Shown in pieces: positions 7,361 to 15,741 of a stretch of 64,000 nt of DNA. Both the position numbers and the translations under genes were made by a program. Source of the stretch: JBHENC01 sp046262295 (GTDB taxonomy: Bacteria; Acidobacteriota; Blastocatellia; Pyrinomonadales; Pyrinomonadaceae); contig JBHENC010000008.1 of assembly GCA_046262295.1 (NCBI GenBank), positions 137,358 to 201,357 of the forward strand, in the 5' to 3' direction. How positions within the stretch are numbered: position 1 is the stretch's first letter; each line of letters starts with the position of its first letter. A model generated the notes under the pieces. The model was not told where the DNA came from, searched no databases, and saw only the letters and a list, made by a program, of their open reading frames with translations.

Positions 7361-8077
7361 ATGATTAAAGCTATCCTGTTCGATTTCAACGGCATCATCA
7401 TTGACGATGAAGAGTTGCAGAAAAAGGCGTACCAAGAGGTGCTGCAAGCCGAAGGCATCGCGCTGACGGATGAGGATTATTACGCTTCGCTCGGCATGGA
7501 TGATGAAAGTTTCGTGCGCGCCGCTTACGCGCGGACGCAGCATCATTTGAGCGACGAAAAGATGCGTCTCGTCATCGAGCGCGAAACCGCCGCGCATCGC
7601 AAGTTGATTGAAAAAGATGTGCCGCTGTTTCCGGGCGCGGTGACGTTCGTCAAAGCGTGTGCGCGCCATTTCACCATCGGCCTCGTCAGTATGTCGCGCC
7701 GCACGCAGATTGATTATGTGCTCGAACGCATCGGCCTAGAGAGTGCGTTTGATGTGATCGTGAGCGCGGAAGACGTGACGGCGTGCAAGCCTGATCCGAT
7801 GTGCTACAAGCGCGGATTTCAACTCGCGGACGCCGCGCGCCATAGCCGGAAGATGTACTCGCTCGTTCAGGAGGATTGTCTGGCGATTGAAGATGCTCCG
7901 CCGGGAATCCTTGCGGCACGCGCTGCCGGACTGCGCACGCTCGGCGTGACCAATACGGTTTCGGCGAACGAGTTGCGCGCGGCTGGCGCGGATGTCGTCA
8001 CGGCGAATCTTGCCGATTGGACAATTGACGCCGTGCAACACGTTTTCGAGTTTACGAAGCAGACCGCCAACGCATGA
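7361..8077 (+). CDS. HAD-superfamily hydrolase, beta-phosphoglucomutase-like, with DxN in motif I
   Basis: 238 residues with HAD subfamily IA layout. Motif I is ILFDFNGIIIDDEELQKKAY near the N-terminus, then a helical cap (to ~residue 80). Motif II is around GLVSMSRRTQID, motif III lysine lies in ACKPDPMCYKRG, and motif IV is CLAIEDAPPGILAARAAGL. Family members remove phosphate from, or isomerise, sugar phosphates. The second motif I aspartate, normally the general acid/base in phosphatases (DxD), is Asn here (DFN), while the nucleophile Asp10 stays. Activity may be altered, though this variant may be a clade feature. It overlaps the next gene by 4 nt (ATGA), so the two are co-translated. Confidence 0.85.
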   Translation: MIKAILFDFNGIIIDDEELQKKAYQEVLQAEGIALTDEDYYASLGMDDESFVRAAYARTQHHLSDEKMRLVIERETAAHRKLIEKDVPLFPGAVTFVKACARHFTIGLVSMSRRTQIDYVLERIGLESAFDVIVSAEDVTACKPDPMCYKRGFQLADAARHSRKMYSLVQEDCLAIEDAPPGILAARAAGLRTLGVTNTVSANELRAAGADVVTANLADWTIDAVQHVFEFTKQTANA

Positions 8078-8928
8078 CTCCCGCCGGAAAACTTCTTGCA
8101 GGCCGCGCGCGCCAAGAATTCGCGGCGGCGATTCAATCAACGGAAACTCGCATTGATCTGGCGCGCGTCGCCTTGCTCATCGCCGCCGAAGAAGAACCGC
8201 CCACAGATGTTGCACACTATCTTGCGTTGCTCGACGAATTGGGCGGCGCGGCGCGTGTTCGCATCAACCAATCCGACGATGACCCGGTTGAGACGTTCAA
8301 TCAATTCATGTTTGAAGAGTTAGGATTCAACGGCAATCAGGTTGACTACTACAACGCGCGCAACAGTTTCTTAAACGAAGTCCTCGAAAGCCGCACGGGG
8401 ATACCCATCACACTGTCCATCGCCTACATGGAGATCGGCCGCCGTGCCGGGCTTGCAGTCGAAGGCATAGGCTTGCCCGGCCATTTCATCGTGCGCGTCA
8501 GCGGCGGCCAAGATGTGTTGCCCCAAACATTTGTCGATCCGTTTCACAGGCGCACGCTCACTTCAACTGATTGTCAGGACTTGCTGGACACGGTCTACGG
8601 CGGGCACGTCGCCCTCACGCAAGCGCACCTGCGCGCCGCAACCGACCGGCAAATTCTTGTTCGTCTATTGACGAACCTGAAAGGCGTTTACGCCGCCGGG
8701 AAACTTCCAAAGCGTGCGCTCTCGGTTGTCGAACGCATCCTGCTGCTTGCCCCTGACAGCTTGAATGAACGGCGTGATCGCGGCGCGTTGCTCGCACAGT
8801 TGGGGCGCACGGCGGAAGCGTTGGATGAGTTGAAGCGTTACTTACGCAATGTGCCGGACGCGCCCGACGAAGAGGCCGTGCGCACGCAACTAAAAGAGCT
8901 GCAAACGCAGCACGCGACACTCAATTAA
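8074..8928 (+). CDS. SirB1/transglutaminase-like protein with TPR tail
   Basis: 284 residues. Residues ~60-160 match the SirB1 (Transglut_core2) family: ETFNQFMFEELGFNGNQVDY, FLNEVLESRTGIPITLSIAY, then GLPGHFIVRV. The last ~90 residues look like TPR helices (NLKGVYAAGKLPKRALSVVE, LLAQLGRTAEALDELKRYL). The usual papain-like Cys is not visible (PITLSIAYMEIGRR), as in most SirB1 proteins, so a structural or ligand-binding role is likelier than catalysis. It overlaps the HAD gene by 4 nt and precedes the permease gene by 14 nt, forming one operon. Confidence 0.85.
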   Translation: MTPAGKLLAGRARQEFAAAIQSTETRIDLARVALLIAAEEEPPTDVAHYLALLDELGGAARVRINQSDDDPVETFNQFMFEELGFNGNQVDYYNARNSFLNEVLESRTGIPITLSIAYMEIGRRAGLAVEGIGLPGHFIVRVSGGQDVLPQTFVDPFHRRTLTSTDCQDLLDTVYGGHVALTQAHLRAATDRQILVRLLTNLKGVYAAGKLPKRALSVVERILLLAPDSLNERRDRGALLAQLGRTAEALDELKRYLRNVPDAPDEEAVRTQLKELQTQHATLN

Positions 8929-8942
8929 GAATTTTATAAGCC

Positions 8943-10433
8943 ATGAGCTTTCTGGATATTTTACGGCTCGCTCTGCGAAATCTGCGTGAATCGCTTTTGC
9001 GCGCGACGCTGACCACCATCGGCGTCGTCGTCGGTGTGGCAGTGATCGTCACAATGGTTTCGTTCGGGCTTGGCTTGCAGCGCAACACCGTTTCGCGCTT
9101 CAAGGATTTGGATTTGTTCAACGAGATTACGGTCTACGGGCGTAGCCTCTCAAGCCTCGCGTCTTCCGTACAGAATAGAACGGCGACGGGCGGCGATGAA
9201 GAAAGCGCGGGCGGGCGGCGCGGCAATAGACGGCCGCCGGAGCAAGCAGCGACGCGCGTGCTGGACGATGCGGCGCTGGGAGAAATCGCACGTCTCCCGG
9301 AAGTCGCTTATGTCGAGCCGAGCGTCTTCTTTCAAGTTTACCTGCGCTCGAATAACCGCGTGCTGACGCAAGCCGTCGGCGGTGCGGCGATTCCGAATGC
9401 GTCCGCGCGCTTCAAGACTTTCGTCGCAGGGGAAATGCTCGCCGCGCCGAATGCCGTTGAAGCTATCGTCAGCGAACAATGGACGCGCGATTTCGGTTAT
9501 GCGAATCCAGCGGACGCCGTCGGCCAAACGGTAGACTTTCTCGCGCCGCCCGCGACGAAGAGAAACGACGCGCGCGCGAAAGATGAAGATGCTACGGAAA
9601 GTTTCTTCGGCTTGCCGCTCGAAGACGACGGCACGAAGGACGAATCGGCGGCGGCGGGTAGTCTCGTCGCGCGCTCTTTTCGCATCGTCGGCGTGATGGG
9701 CAAAGAGACGAACAATGGTTCACCGGGCGGTGGCTTTCGCGGCTTCACGCCTAACGCAAGCCTCTATATTCCGTTGCCTGCCGCACGTCTCTGGAAGCGT
9801 GAGCATCGCAGCCAGATGGACGAAGTCGCGTTGCAACTCGCGCGTGCGAAGGGCGCGCTCGAAGAGAATCAGGCGGATGCTTATGCGTCCGCTACCGTGC
9901 GCGTGAACGATCCCGTCGCGGTGCGCGATGTGAGCGCCCGTTTGAAGGAGCTTGGCTTCGCCAGCTTCGGTCTTTTCAATCAACTGGATCAACTGCGCAC
10001 ATTCTTTTTAATCGTCAATTCCGCGTTGGGTTTGCTCGGCGGCATCTCGCTGCTCGTCGCATCCTTCGGCATCGCCAACACGATGATTATGTCCATCCTC
10101 GAACGCACGCGCGAGATTGGCATCATGAAGGCTATCGGCGCGGAAGACCGCGAAATCAAGTTGATCTTTTTCGTCGAAGCGGCGGTGATAGGGTTTGCGG
10201 GCGGTGTGCTCGGCGTGCTCGCGGCGTGGGCGATTGATACGCTGTCGAACAATCTGGCCTACCGTTTTCTACTGAAACCGCGCGGCGCATCCTTCGTCAA
10301 CTTCTTCGCCCTGCCGCCTTATCTATGGCTCGGCGCAATCCTCTTCGCAATCTTCATCGCCATCCTCGCCGCGCTCTACCCCGCCGCCCGCGCCGCACGC
10401 ATCGATCCCGTCAGAGCTTTGCGGCACGATTAA
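8943..10433 (+). CDS. ABC transporter permease, MacB/FtsX type
   Basis: 496 residues with the MacB layout. TM1 is near residues 17-42 (LLRATLTTIGVVVGVAVIVT). A large periplasmic domain (~45-345) holds a Gly/Arg-rich low-complexity stretch near residues 80-100 and a charged acidic stretch near 200-230. The C-terminal FtsX domain has three helices around FFLIVNSALGLLGGISLLVA, FFVEAAVIGFAGGVLGVLAA and LWLGAILFAIFIAILAALYP, ending PAARAARIDPVRALRHD. The family uses ATP hydrolysis by the partner ATPase (probably the gene at 6552) to drive extracytoplasmic movement. Two genes separate it from the ATPase, but all point the same way. Confidence 0.9.
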   Translation: MSFLDILRLALRNLRESLLRATLTTIGVVVGVAVIVTMVSFGLGLQRNTVSRFKDLDLFNEITVYGRSLSSLASSVQNRTATGGDEESAGGRRGNRRPPEQAATRVLDDAALGEIARLPEVAYVEPSVFFQVYLRSNNRVLTQAVGGAAIPNASARFKTFVAGEMLAAPNAVEAIVSEQWTRDFGYANPADAVGQTVDFLAPPATKRNDARAKDEDATESFFGLPLEDDGTKDESAAAGSLVARSFRIVGVMGKETNNGSPGGGFRGFTPNASLYIPLPAARLWKREHRSQMDEVALQLARAKGALEENQADAYASATVRVNDPVAVRDVSARLKELGFASFGLFNQLDQLRTFFLIVNSALGLLGGISLLVASFGIANTMIMSILERTREIGIMKAIGAEDREIKLIFFVEAAVIGFAGGVLGVLAAWAIDTLSNNLAYRFLLKPRGASFVNFFALPPYLWLGAILFAIFIAILAALYPAARAARIDPVRALRHD

Positions 10434-10490
10434 TCGAGACGTTTATTCAAGCTGCGCGTTGCCCGATTCATAAAAGCGTGCGACTTCTTC

Positions 10491-11306
10491 TTATCCCGGC
10501 AGATAGCCAAAACTTTTCAGTATTCGCTTCGTTACTTCGATGCGCTTGTCGCGGATGTCCGCATAGCTCGCGCCTTCGATGTTAGTGGCGAAGAAATAAA
10601 CATTGCCGTTGGTTTCCAGATAACCGACGAACCAGCCGATATATTTTCCTACGCCAACCGTGCCGCCGCCGGTCTTGGCGCTTAACCTGTAATCCTGTGT
10701 CTGTTCCAGCACCAGTATGTCTTTGACAATCTCCGTCGAGCGTTTGGAGACGGGCAAGCGTCCCGCATAAAACTTTTTCAGGAATTCAACTTGTTCGTCA
10801 GCGGATATCTTCAGCGTGCCATTAAGCCAGAAGTCGTCAATCCTGCCGGAGACGTTTTCGTTGCCGTAATCAAAGGCCGCAACAAACTTTCTCATACGCG
10901 CCGCGCCGACACGCAGGGCAAGCTCGCGGTAGTACCAGACGACGGAATATTTAATCGCCGAGCGCAGCGTTTGATCCTGCGCCCAGTGGCTGAATGGCTC
11001 TTGATTCCAATTATCCTGCGGCGGATATTTACGTTGATTCCAACCGATCACGAAATCCGCGTCGCGTATCACGCCCGTCTCCAACCCGATCAGCGAATTC
11101 GCAATCTTGAAAGTAGATTTCGGCGCAAACCGCTCACGGCAACGCCGCTCGTTGTAGCGTATGTAGCGATTGTTCTGACCATCGTAAAGCACAAACGCGC
11201 CGTTCGTGTCCCTGAAAAAGGAACTCAAATCCTGCGCCTTAACTTCAACCGCCCCACCGCCCGTTATGAAGGCTAATAAGAGAGCGACGCACCTGATAAA
11301 TTTCAT
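10491..11306 (-). CDS. Class D (OXA-type) beta-lactamase
   Basis: 271 residues with an N-terminal signal peptide (MKFIRCVALLLAFITGGGA, cleavage after KAQ). Class D motifs appear in order: STFK (active-site Ser with the Lys that is normally carboxylated), SVVWYY (S-x-V), DYGN (Y-G-N) and KTGGG (K-T-G). The WxxG region is represented by GWFVGYLETNGNVYFFATN. This supports a secreted serine penicillinase/oxacillinase rather than a BlaR sensor, as no membrane sensor module precedes it. The ATG at 11306 was chosen because the longer frame adds 52 unlikely residues before the signal peptide; GGAGAG lies 15 nt upstream. No transposon or integron signs nearby, so it looks like an intrinsic chromosomal gene. 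Confidence 0.93.
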   Translation of the reverse strand: MKFIRCVALLLAFITGGGAVEVKAQDLSSFFRDTNGAFVLYDGQNNRYIRYNERRCRERFAPKSTFKIANSLIGLETGVIRDADFVIGWNQRKYPPQDNWNQEPFSHWAQDQTLRSAIKYSVVWYYRELALRVGAARMRKFVAAFDYGNENVSGRIDDFWLNGTLKISADEQVEFLKKFYAGRLPVSKRSTEIVKDILVLEQTQDYRLSAKTGGGTVGVGKYIGWFVGYLETNGNVYFFATNIEGASYADIRDKRIEVTKRILKSFGYLPG

Positions 11307-11379
11307 CTTGATAATTTTGAACTCTCCAACGAGAAACACTTGAGCACGAAAAGCCTTACGAAATTTCAGCATTACGCCG

Positions 11380-11712
11380 CTAAGATAAACTGAGGAACGA
11401 GGCGTAATCGTCTTCGTAAAATGCTTTGATGACGGGGAGGTTTCTTCGGAGCAACTTTTCAACGTCTGGAGTCGAGCAATTACCTAACCGTATCCACACG
11501 ATTTTCGGTGGATACCCGAACACAAAACTGCGTTGATGCATATCCGAATCTTTTGAGACAATCACCAGATCATTGTCTTTAGCATATTCCCACACAAGGG
11601 GATCATCGGCAGCCTTCAGTCCGACATCCCGCACATGAGCCGAATCGGGAAAGATGTCGGCCAGAAGTCGCGCCAATTTGTGGGATAGGTTTTCATCAAA
11701 GAGCAATCTCAT
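11380..11712 (-). CDS. DUF5615 PIN-like protein, probable toxin
   Basis: 110 residues: MRLLFDENLSHKLARLL, then VRDVGLKAADDPLVWEYAK, DNDLVIVSKDSDM and IVWIRLGN. This is the DUF5615 (Mut7-C-like, PIN-fold) pattern with acidic residues D6, E7, D32, D52 and D55 placed like a PIN nuclease site. In known genomes it is nearly always coupled to DUF433, as here. The ATG at 11712 overlaps the stop of the DUF433 gene by 4 nt, so translation is coupled. A role as an RNase toxin is inferred from family and context only. Confidence 0.85.
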   Translation of the reverse strand: MRLLFDENLSHKLARLLADIFPDSAHVRDVGLKAADDPLVWEYAKDNDLVIVSKDSDMHQRSFVFGYPPKIVWIRLGNCSTPDVEKLLRRNLPVIKAFYEDDYASFLSLS

Positions 11713-11936
11713 GCGGCTGGCACGGTCGCAAGCCTGCGCTCGCGGTCGGCGGCAAAGGCGATGCACGCCTTCAAATCTTCACGGGTGAGGTCTGGGAAAT
11801 CATCAAGAATCTCTTCTTGCGTCATATCGGAAGCCAGATATTCCAGCACCTCGTAAACCGTAATCCGCAATCCGCGCACGCAGGGTTTTCCACCGCGTTT
11901 GTTCGGATCAATAGTGATGTAATCTCGATAATCCAT
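11709..11936 (-). CDS. DUF433 protein, probable antitoxin/DNA-binding partner
   Basis: 75 residues: MDYRDYITIDPNKRGGKPCV, RGLRITVYEVLEYLASDMTQ, EEILDDFPDLTREDLKACIA. This is the full DUF433 pattern (winged-helix VapB-like fold). It is the upstream gene of the pair and overlaps the DUF5615 gene by 4 nt, the usual antitoxin-first order. Its DNA-binding fold suggests it represses its own promoter. GAGGTTATGG-type sequence, including the start codon, lies at the rc of 11934-11943. The pair sits between the beta-lactamase and the zinc-ribbon gene, all leftward. Confidence 0.85.
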   Translation of the reverse strand: MDYRDYITIDPNKRGGKPCVRGLRITVYEVLEYLASDMTQEEILDDFPDLTREDLKACIAFAADRERRLATVPAA

Positions 11937-12131
11937 AACCTGGAGATTATGTCTGTATTACCCGCAACGTCAAGAGCCATGAAGCCGCCGCCCGCGAATG
12001 ACATCTAAGATTATCGCCGCAAAGAGCGCTATCGGGCGGAGCAAACAATTTGTTCGGTACGACCTCCTTAATTACAAGGGCATGAGTGCCTTTGTGTTTG
12101 ATTTTATGCGCATTCCTCAGCCATAAGATTT

Positions 12132-12701
12132 CTATCCGGCGAGGGGTTTACCGCAGCGGTGGCAGAAGCGGGCGGTGGGGTCTTTTTGCGGGGCGTCGCA
12201 GGAGGGGCAGGTGAGGCCGAGGCGTTGGTTGGCGCCGCAGACGGAGCAGAAGGCCGCGCCCGCTTGACCGGCGGCTCCGCAATTGCCGCAGCGTCCGGGC
12301 ATAGGCGGAACGTAGCCGCCTGCTTTCTGCGCGATGTGCGCTTCGATGATCTTCCATGCGTCTTCGGTGATCTTGTATTGCCAGTAAGCGCCGAGTGCGG
12401 GCAGGGCGAGCAAGAGACCGGATGTTAACAGCACAGCGACGGCGGCGATGGCGGCTTTGTCGAACCACTTCTGCAAGCCTATCTCGACGCGCGTGCCGCC
12501 CTGTTCGGGCGTGATCTTGATGGTTAGTGCGGAAGAGAGTCCGGTTAAATCGCGCAGTGTGCTGGATTTCTTCGCCTGCAAAATCGTCGTCGCGGAGACG
12601 TGCATCGTCTGTACTTCGTAGTCTTCGTCGAAGAGTGCGCGCAGTTGCGTGGTCAGTTGTTCAACGTCCGCTTCGACGCCGGGATAATATCGGTTGTCCA
12701 T
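12132..12701 (-). CDS. Membrane-anchored double zinc-ribbon protein, function unknown
   Basis: 189 residues from the ATG at 12701 (an ATG at 12743 would add 14 residues). Residues ~1-85 are a soluble domain (VEQLTTQLRALFDEDYEVQT, LTIKITPEQGGTRVEIGLQK). It is followed by a hydrophobic stretch (AAIAAVAVLLTSGLLLALPA) and a short helix. The tail has two zinc ribbons: CGNCGAAGQAGAAFCSVCG and CPSCDAPQKDPTARFCHRCG. The zinc-ribbon tails are of the common bacterial type that act as protein-interaction modules. Leftward, and divergent from the M28 peptidase gene. No function can be assigned. Confidence 0.75.
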   Translation of the reverse strand: MDNRYYPGVEADVEQLTTQLRALFDEDYEVQTMHVSATTILQAKKSSTLRDLTGLSSALTIKITPEQGGTRVEIGLQKWFDKAAIAAVAVLLTSGLLLALPALGAYWQYKITEDAWKIIEAHIAQKAGGYVPPMPGRCGNCGAAGQAGAAFCSVCGANQRLGLTCPSCDAPQKDPTARFCHRCGKPLAG

Positions 12702-12824
12702 AATCTTATGTAAATTTCCTTTCGCTTTTAATGTCGCCAGCATAGCCTAATGCCGTGCCCTTTGTGTATTCTACGCGACAACGCCTTTGATAGTTCAAAC
12801 GGTATCGCCAGAGGAGTATCTCAA

Positions 12825-15050
12825 GTGAAAACAGTCTTCGCACGCCAGAGCCTCGCGCTCGCCATCGCCTTCGTCTTCGCAAGCAACACGCTGTTTGCGC
12901 AAAGCAGTTCGACAAACACGCAGGGGATAGACGGCTTCGCGCCGAACGAAGCCGCACAGCAGCGGCGTTTCGAGGAACAGTTTCGTGCCGTGCCGAAGCC
13001 CGCTTCCGCGCGCGAGCATTTGCGTCGTTTGACGGCAGAGCCGCACGTCGCCGGATCAATGGAAGATTACAAGACGGCTGTTTACGTGCGCGATCAATTG
13101 CGCGGCTATGGCATCGCGGCGGAAATGGAAGAGTATCAAGTGTTGCTGCCGCTGCCGAAGCAGCCGAGCGTGGTGGAGATGGTCGCGCCGCGCCGCGAGC
13201 GTTTGAAGGTGCAGGAGGAGGTCATCGCGGAAGACGCAACATCCGCGAGCCGCAAAATCGTGCCGCTCTTTAACGGTTATTCGGCGACGGGCGACGTGAC
13301 CGCGCCGCTCGTTTATGTCAACTACGGTTTGCCGGAAGATTACGACGCGGTGAAGAAACTCGGCGTTGACGTGAAAGGCAAAATCGTTATCGCGCGTTAC
13401 GGCAATTCGTTTCGCGGCGTGAAGGCGAAGGTCGCGGAACAGAACGGCGCGATTGGAATTTTGATCTACTCCGATCCGGCGGACGACGGCTATGTGAAGG
13501 GCGACGTTTACCCGAAAGGCCCCTGGCGTCCCAGCAGTTCGGCGCAGCGCGGCTCCGTGCAGTATTTGTTTCAGTACCCGGGCGATCCGTTGACGCCGGG
13601 CACGCCGTCCATCAAAGGCACGCAGCGTCTGAGGATGGAAGACGTGACGAACATTCCACGCATTCCCGTGCAGCCTATCTCTTACGGCGACGCGCGCGTG
13701 TTGCTGCAAAGTCTCGGCGGCGCAGTGCGTCCGAATGGTTTTCAGGGCGGCTTGCCGTTCGCGTATCACACGGGCGGCGGCGCAAGCGATGTGCGCGTTC
13801 ATTTGAAGACGGACATGGATTATCAAGTGCGAACGATCTGGAACGTGGTCGGGCGCATTAACGGCGCGGCGGAAGCCGATAGCTGGGTGATAATGGGAAA
13901 TCACCGCGACGCATGGACGTTCGGCGCGGTTGATCCGAACAGTGGCACGTCTGCGCTTCTCGAAGCCGCGCGCGGTTTTGGGCAGATGTTGAAAGCGGGT
14001 TGGAGTCCGCGTCGCACAATTCTGTTATGCAGTTGGGACGCGGAAGAGTATGGCCTGATCGGTTCGACGGAATGGGCGGAGCAGCACGCGGATGAACTGC
14101 AAAAAAAGGCCGTCGCGTATCTCAATGTTGATGTCGCCGTGTCGGGCGCAAACTTCGGCGCATCGTCGGTTCCTTCGATGTGGAAATTGATACGCGGGGC
14201 GGCGCGCGATGTGCGCGATCCGAAAACAGGGAAAAGCATTTATCAGGTGTGGCAGGACAAATCGCGCGAGTCGCAGCCGGAACCGGAATTGACCGATCCG
14301 GCGAAAGGCACGGATACGAAGATCGCGGAAGCGAGAATCGGCGCGCTCGGTTCCGGCTCCGACTTCACGCCGTTTCTGCAACATCTCGGCATCGCGTCGC
14401 TCGACATGGGTTTCGGCGGCGACTACGGCGTGTACCATTCGGCTTACGATTCGTTTCACTGGATGGAGAAGTTCGGCGACCCTTCGTTTGAGTATCACGC
14501 GGCGGCGGCGCAACTGTGGGGCACGATTGCGTTGCGGTTAGCGATGGCGAGCGGCCTACCGTTTGACTATACGGACTATGCGACGCAGATCGGCGAATTT
14601 CTGAAGGAGACGGAACGGACGGCGGCAAAGCGCAAGCTCTCCGATTCATTCGACGCCAAAGTTCTGCGCGAGGCCGTTAATGATTTCGCGGAAGAGGCCG
14701 CGCGCGTTGATAAGCGACGCCGCGAGTCAATCGTAGAGTTTGACAAATCTTCGCTTCAAACGGGAAAAGGGAACGCGAACCCGCCCGCCGCGCAAAAGTT
14801 AAATCGTATCAATGAAGCTTTAGTTGCCGCCGAACGAGCGTTGATTGATAGCAGAGGCTTGCGCGGGCGCGCATGGTACACGCACCAAATCTACGCGCCC
14901 GGTTTCTACACGGGCTACGCCGCACAACCCTTGCCGGACTTACGTCAGGCCATTGACGACCGCAATCCATCCAACGCGCGCGAAGCCGCCGAACGCATTA
15001 CCGAAGCGATTCGCCGCGCGACAGATACGCTGAAGAAAGCCCGCGAATAA
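12825..15050 (+). CDS. Secreted M28-family metallopeptidase (glutamate carboxypeptidase II-like)
   Basis: 741 residues. The GTG start at 12825 follows AGAGGAG with 8-nt spacing and directly begins a signal peptide (VKTVFARQSLALAIAFVFAS, cleaved near LFAQ). A PA-like domain (~150-310) sits inside the protease. Co-catalytic zinc ligands match GCPII: GNHRD (His), GAVDPNSG (bridging Asp), WDAEEYG (Glu-Glu, base and ligand), NVDVAVSG (Asp) and YGVYHSAYDSF (His). A C-terminal helical dimerisation domain follows (QLWGTIALRLAMASGLPFDY onward). It probably trims acidic or small peptides in the periplasm or outside. Full-length for the family. Confidence 0.93.
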   Translation: MKTVFARQSLALAIAFVFASNTLFAQSSSTNTQGIDGFAPNEAAQQRRFEEQFRAVPKPASAREHLRRLTAEPHVAGSMEDYKTAVYVRDQLRGYGIAAEMEEYQVLLPLPKQPSVVEMVAPRRERLKVQEEVIAEDATSASRKIVPLFNGYSATGDVTAPLVYVNYGLPEDYDAVKKLGVDVKGKIVIARYGNSFRGVKAKVAEQNGAIGILIYSDPADDGYVKGDVYPKGPWRPSSSAQRGSVQYLFQYPGDPLTPGTPSIKGTQRLRMEDVTNIPRIPVQPISYGDARVLLQSLGGAVRPNGFQGGLPFAYHTGGGASDVRVHLKTDMDYQVRTIWNVVGRINGAAEADSWVIMGNHRDAWTFGAVDPNSGTSALLEAARGFGQMLKAGWSPRRTILLCSWDAEEYGLIGSTEWAEQHADELQKKAVAYLNVDVAVSGANFGASSVPSMWKLIRGAARDVRDPKTGKSIYQVWQDKSRESQPEPELTDPAKGTDTKIAEARIGALGSGSDFTPFLQHLGIASLDMGFGGDYGVYHSAYDSFHWMEKFGDPSFEYHAAAAQLWGTIALRLAMASGLPFDYTDYATQIGEFLKETERTAAKRKLSDSFDAKVLREAVNDFAEEAARVDKRRRESIVEFDKSSLQTGKGNANPPAAQKLNRINEALVAAERALIDSRGLRGRAWYTHQIYAPGFYTGYAAQPLPDLRQAIDDRNPSNAREAAERITEAIRRATDTLKKARE

Positions 15051-15131
15051 GAAACAAAGGCCGGATTGCTTTGCAAGAAGTAAAATTGTGAAATTTGCAA
15101 AAAGTAGAATTGCCGGAAAGTCCGGTTTAAG

Positions 15132-15169
15132 AGGCAAAAGCGAAAGAGAAGTCTTCTTAGCTTTTGCCT
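15132..15169 (+). terminator. Candidate terminator between convergent genes
   Basis: AGGCAAAAGC (15132-15141) pairs perfectly with GCTTTTGCCT (15160-15169); an inner AGAAG/CTTCT can extend it. It is followed by TTCTCCTTTTTGCTTTTA. It overlaps the last codons of the leftward gene ending at 15157 and would end the M28 transcript. Confidence 0.5.
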
Positions 15170-15741
15170 TTCTCCTTTTTGCTTTTAACGACATCGGGCG
15201 GAAGTTTGCTGGCCGCAGCAATGATGGTTTGAGCGTTTTCGATGGCTTGATCGAGGGCGGCGCGTTCGTCCTCATCTTTCGCAGTGGTGCGGAAGGCGTT
15301 TAGTTGCGCGATAAATTTTGTGGAGGCTTCCGATAGCTTGCGCAGGGATTGGGGAAGCAGCGGGTTTTTGGCTGCGCGTTGTGAAACATCGTCTATGTTG
15401 GTCGCGGCTTCGTCGAGAATTTTGGCGATGTCGTGGAGAAGTTCGGCGCGCGTGCCCTTCGGCAGTTCGCCCCATTTCTCCGAATCCTTTTGCACGGCTT
15501 TCGACGCGGCGGCGTGCGCGTCTGTTAAGACGAGCAGGCGGCGCTCAATCGCTTTGATGAAAACGGCGGTGCGACGGTTGAGCGCCTGTTCTTCGCGCAC
15601 GAGTTCCGCTTCCTCCGCCGTCAGGTGGTCGCGGTCAATGATTGCGCGCGGGTTGTGATGAGCGAAGACCGGGACTTGCGCGAGCAGTGCGCAGATAAGC
15701 ACGGCGGCGCAGCGTGCGGCGCGAGGTATGTGACGATTCAT
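15157..15741 (-). CDS. Exported alpha-helical protein, function unknown
   Basis: 194 residues with a signal peptide (RAARCAAVLICALLAQVPVF, cleaved near FAHH). The rest is charged and helical, with EEQALNRRTAVFIKAIERRL and LSEASTKFIAQLNAFRTTAK as the clearest helices, ending in a Lys-rich KSKKEKGKS tail. No enzymatic motif. The start overlaps the stop of the upstream gene by 4 nt, so the two act together. It is the last gene of the leftward run TPR protein - helical protein - this. Similar paired small secreted proteins occur in acidobacteria, but I do not recognise the family. Confidence 0.8.
   Translation of the reverse strand: MNRHIPRAARCAAVLICALLAQVPVFAHHNPRAIIDRDHLTAEEAELVREEQALNRRTAVFIKAIERRLLVLTDAHAAASKAVQKDSEKWGELPKGTRAELLHDIAKILDEAATNIDDVSQRAAKNPLLPQSLRKLSEASTKFIAQLNAFRTTAKDEDERAALDQAIENAQTIIAAASKLPPDVVKSKKEKGKS

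Noticed and set aside
13056..13904. Long minus-strand open frame opposite the M28 peptidase
   Set aside because: His/Arg-rich shadow of the M28 gene in a GC-rich region.
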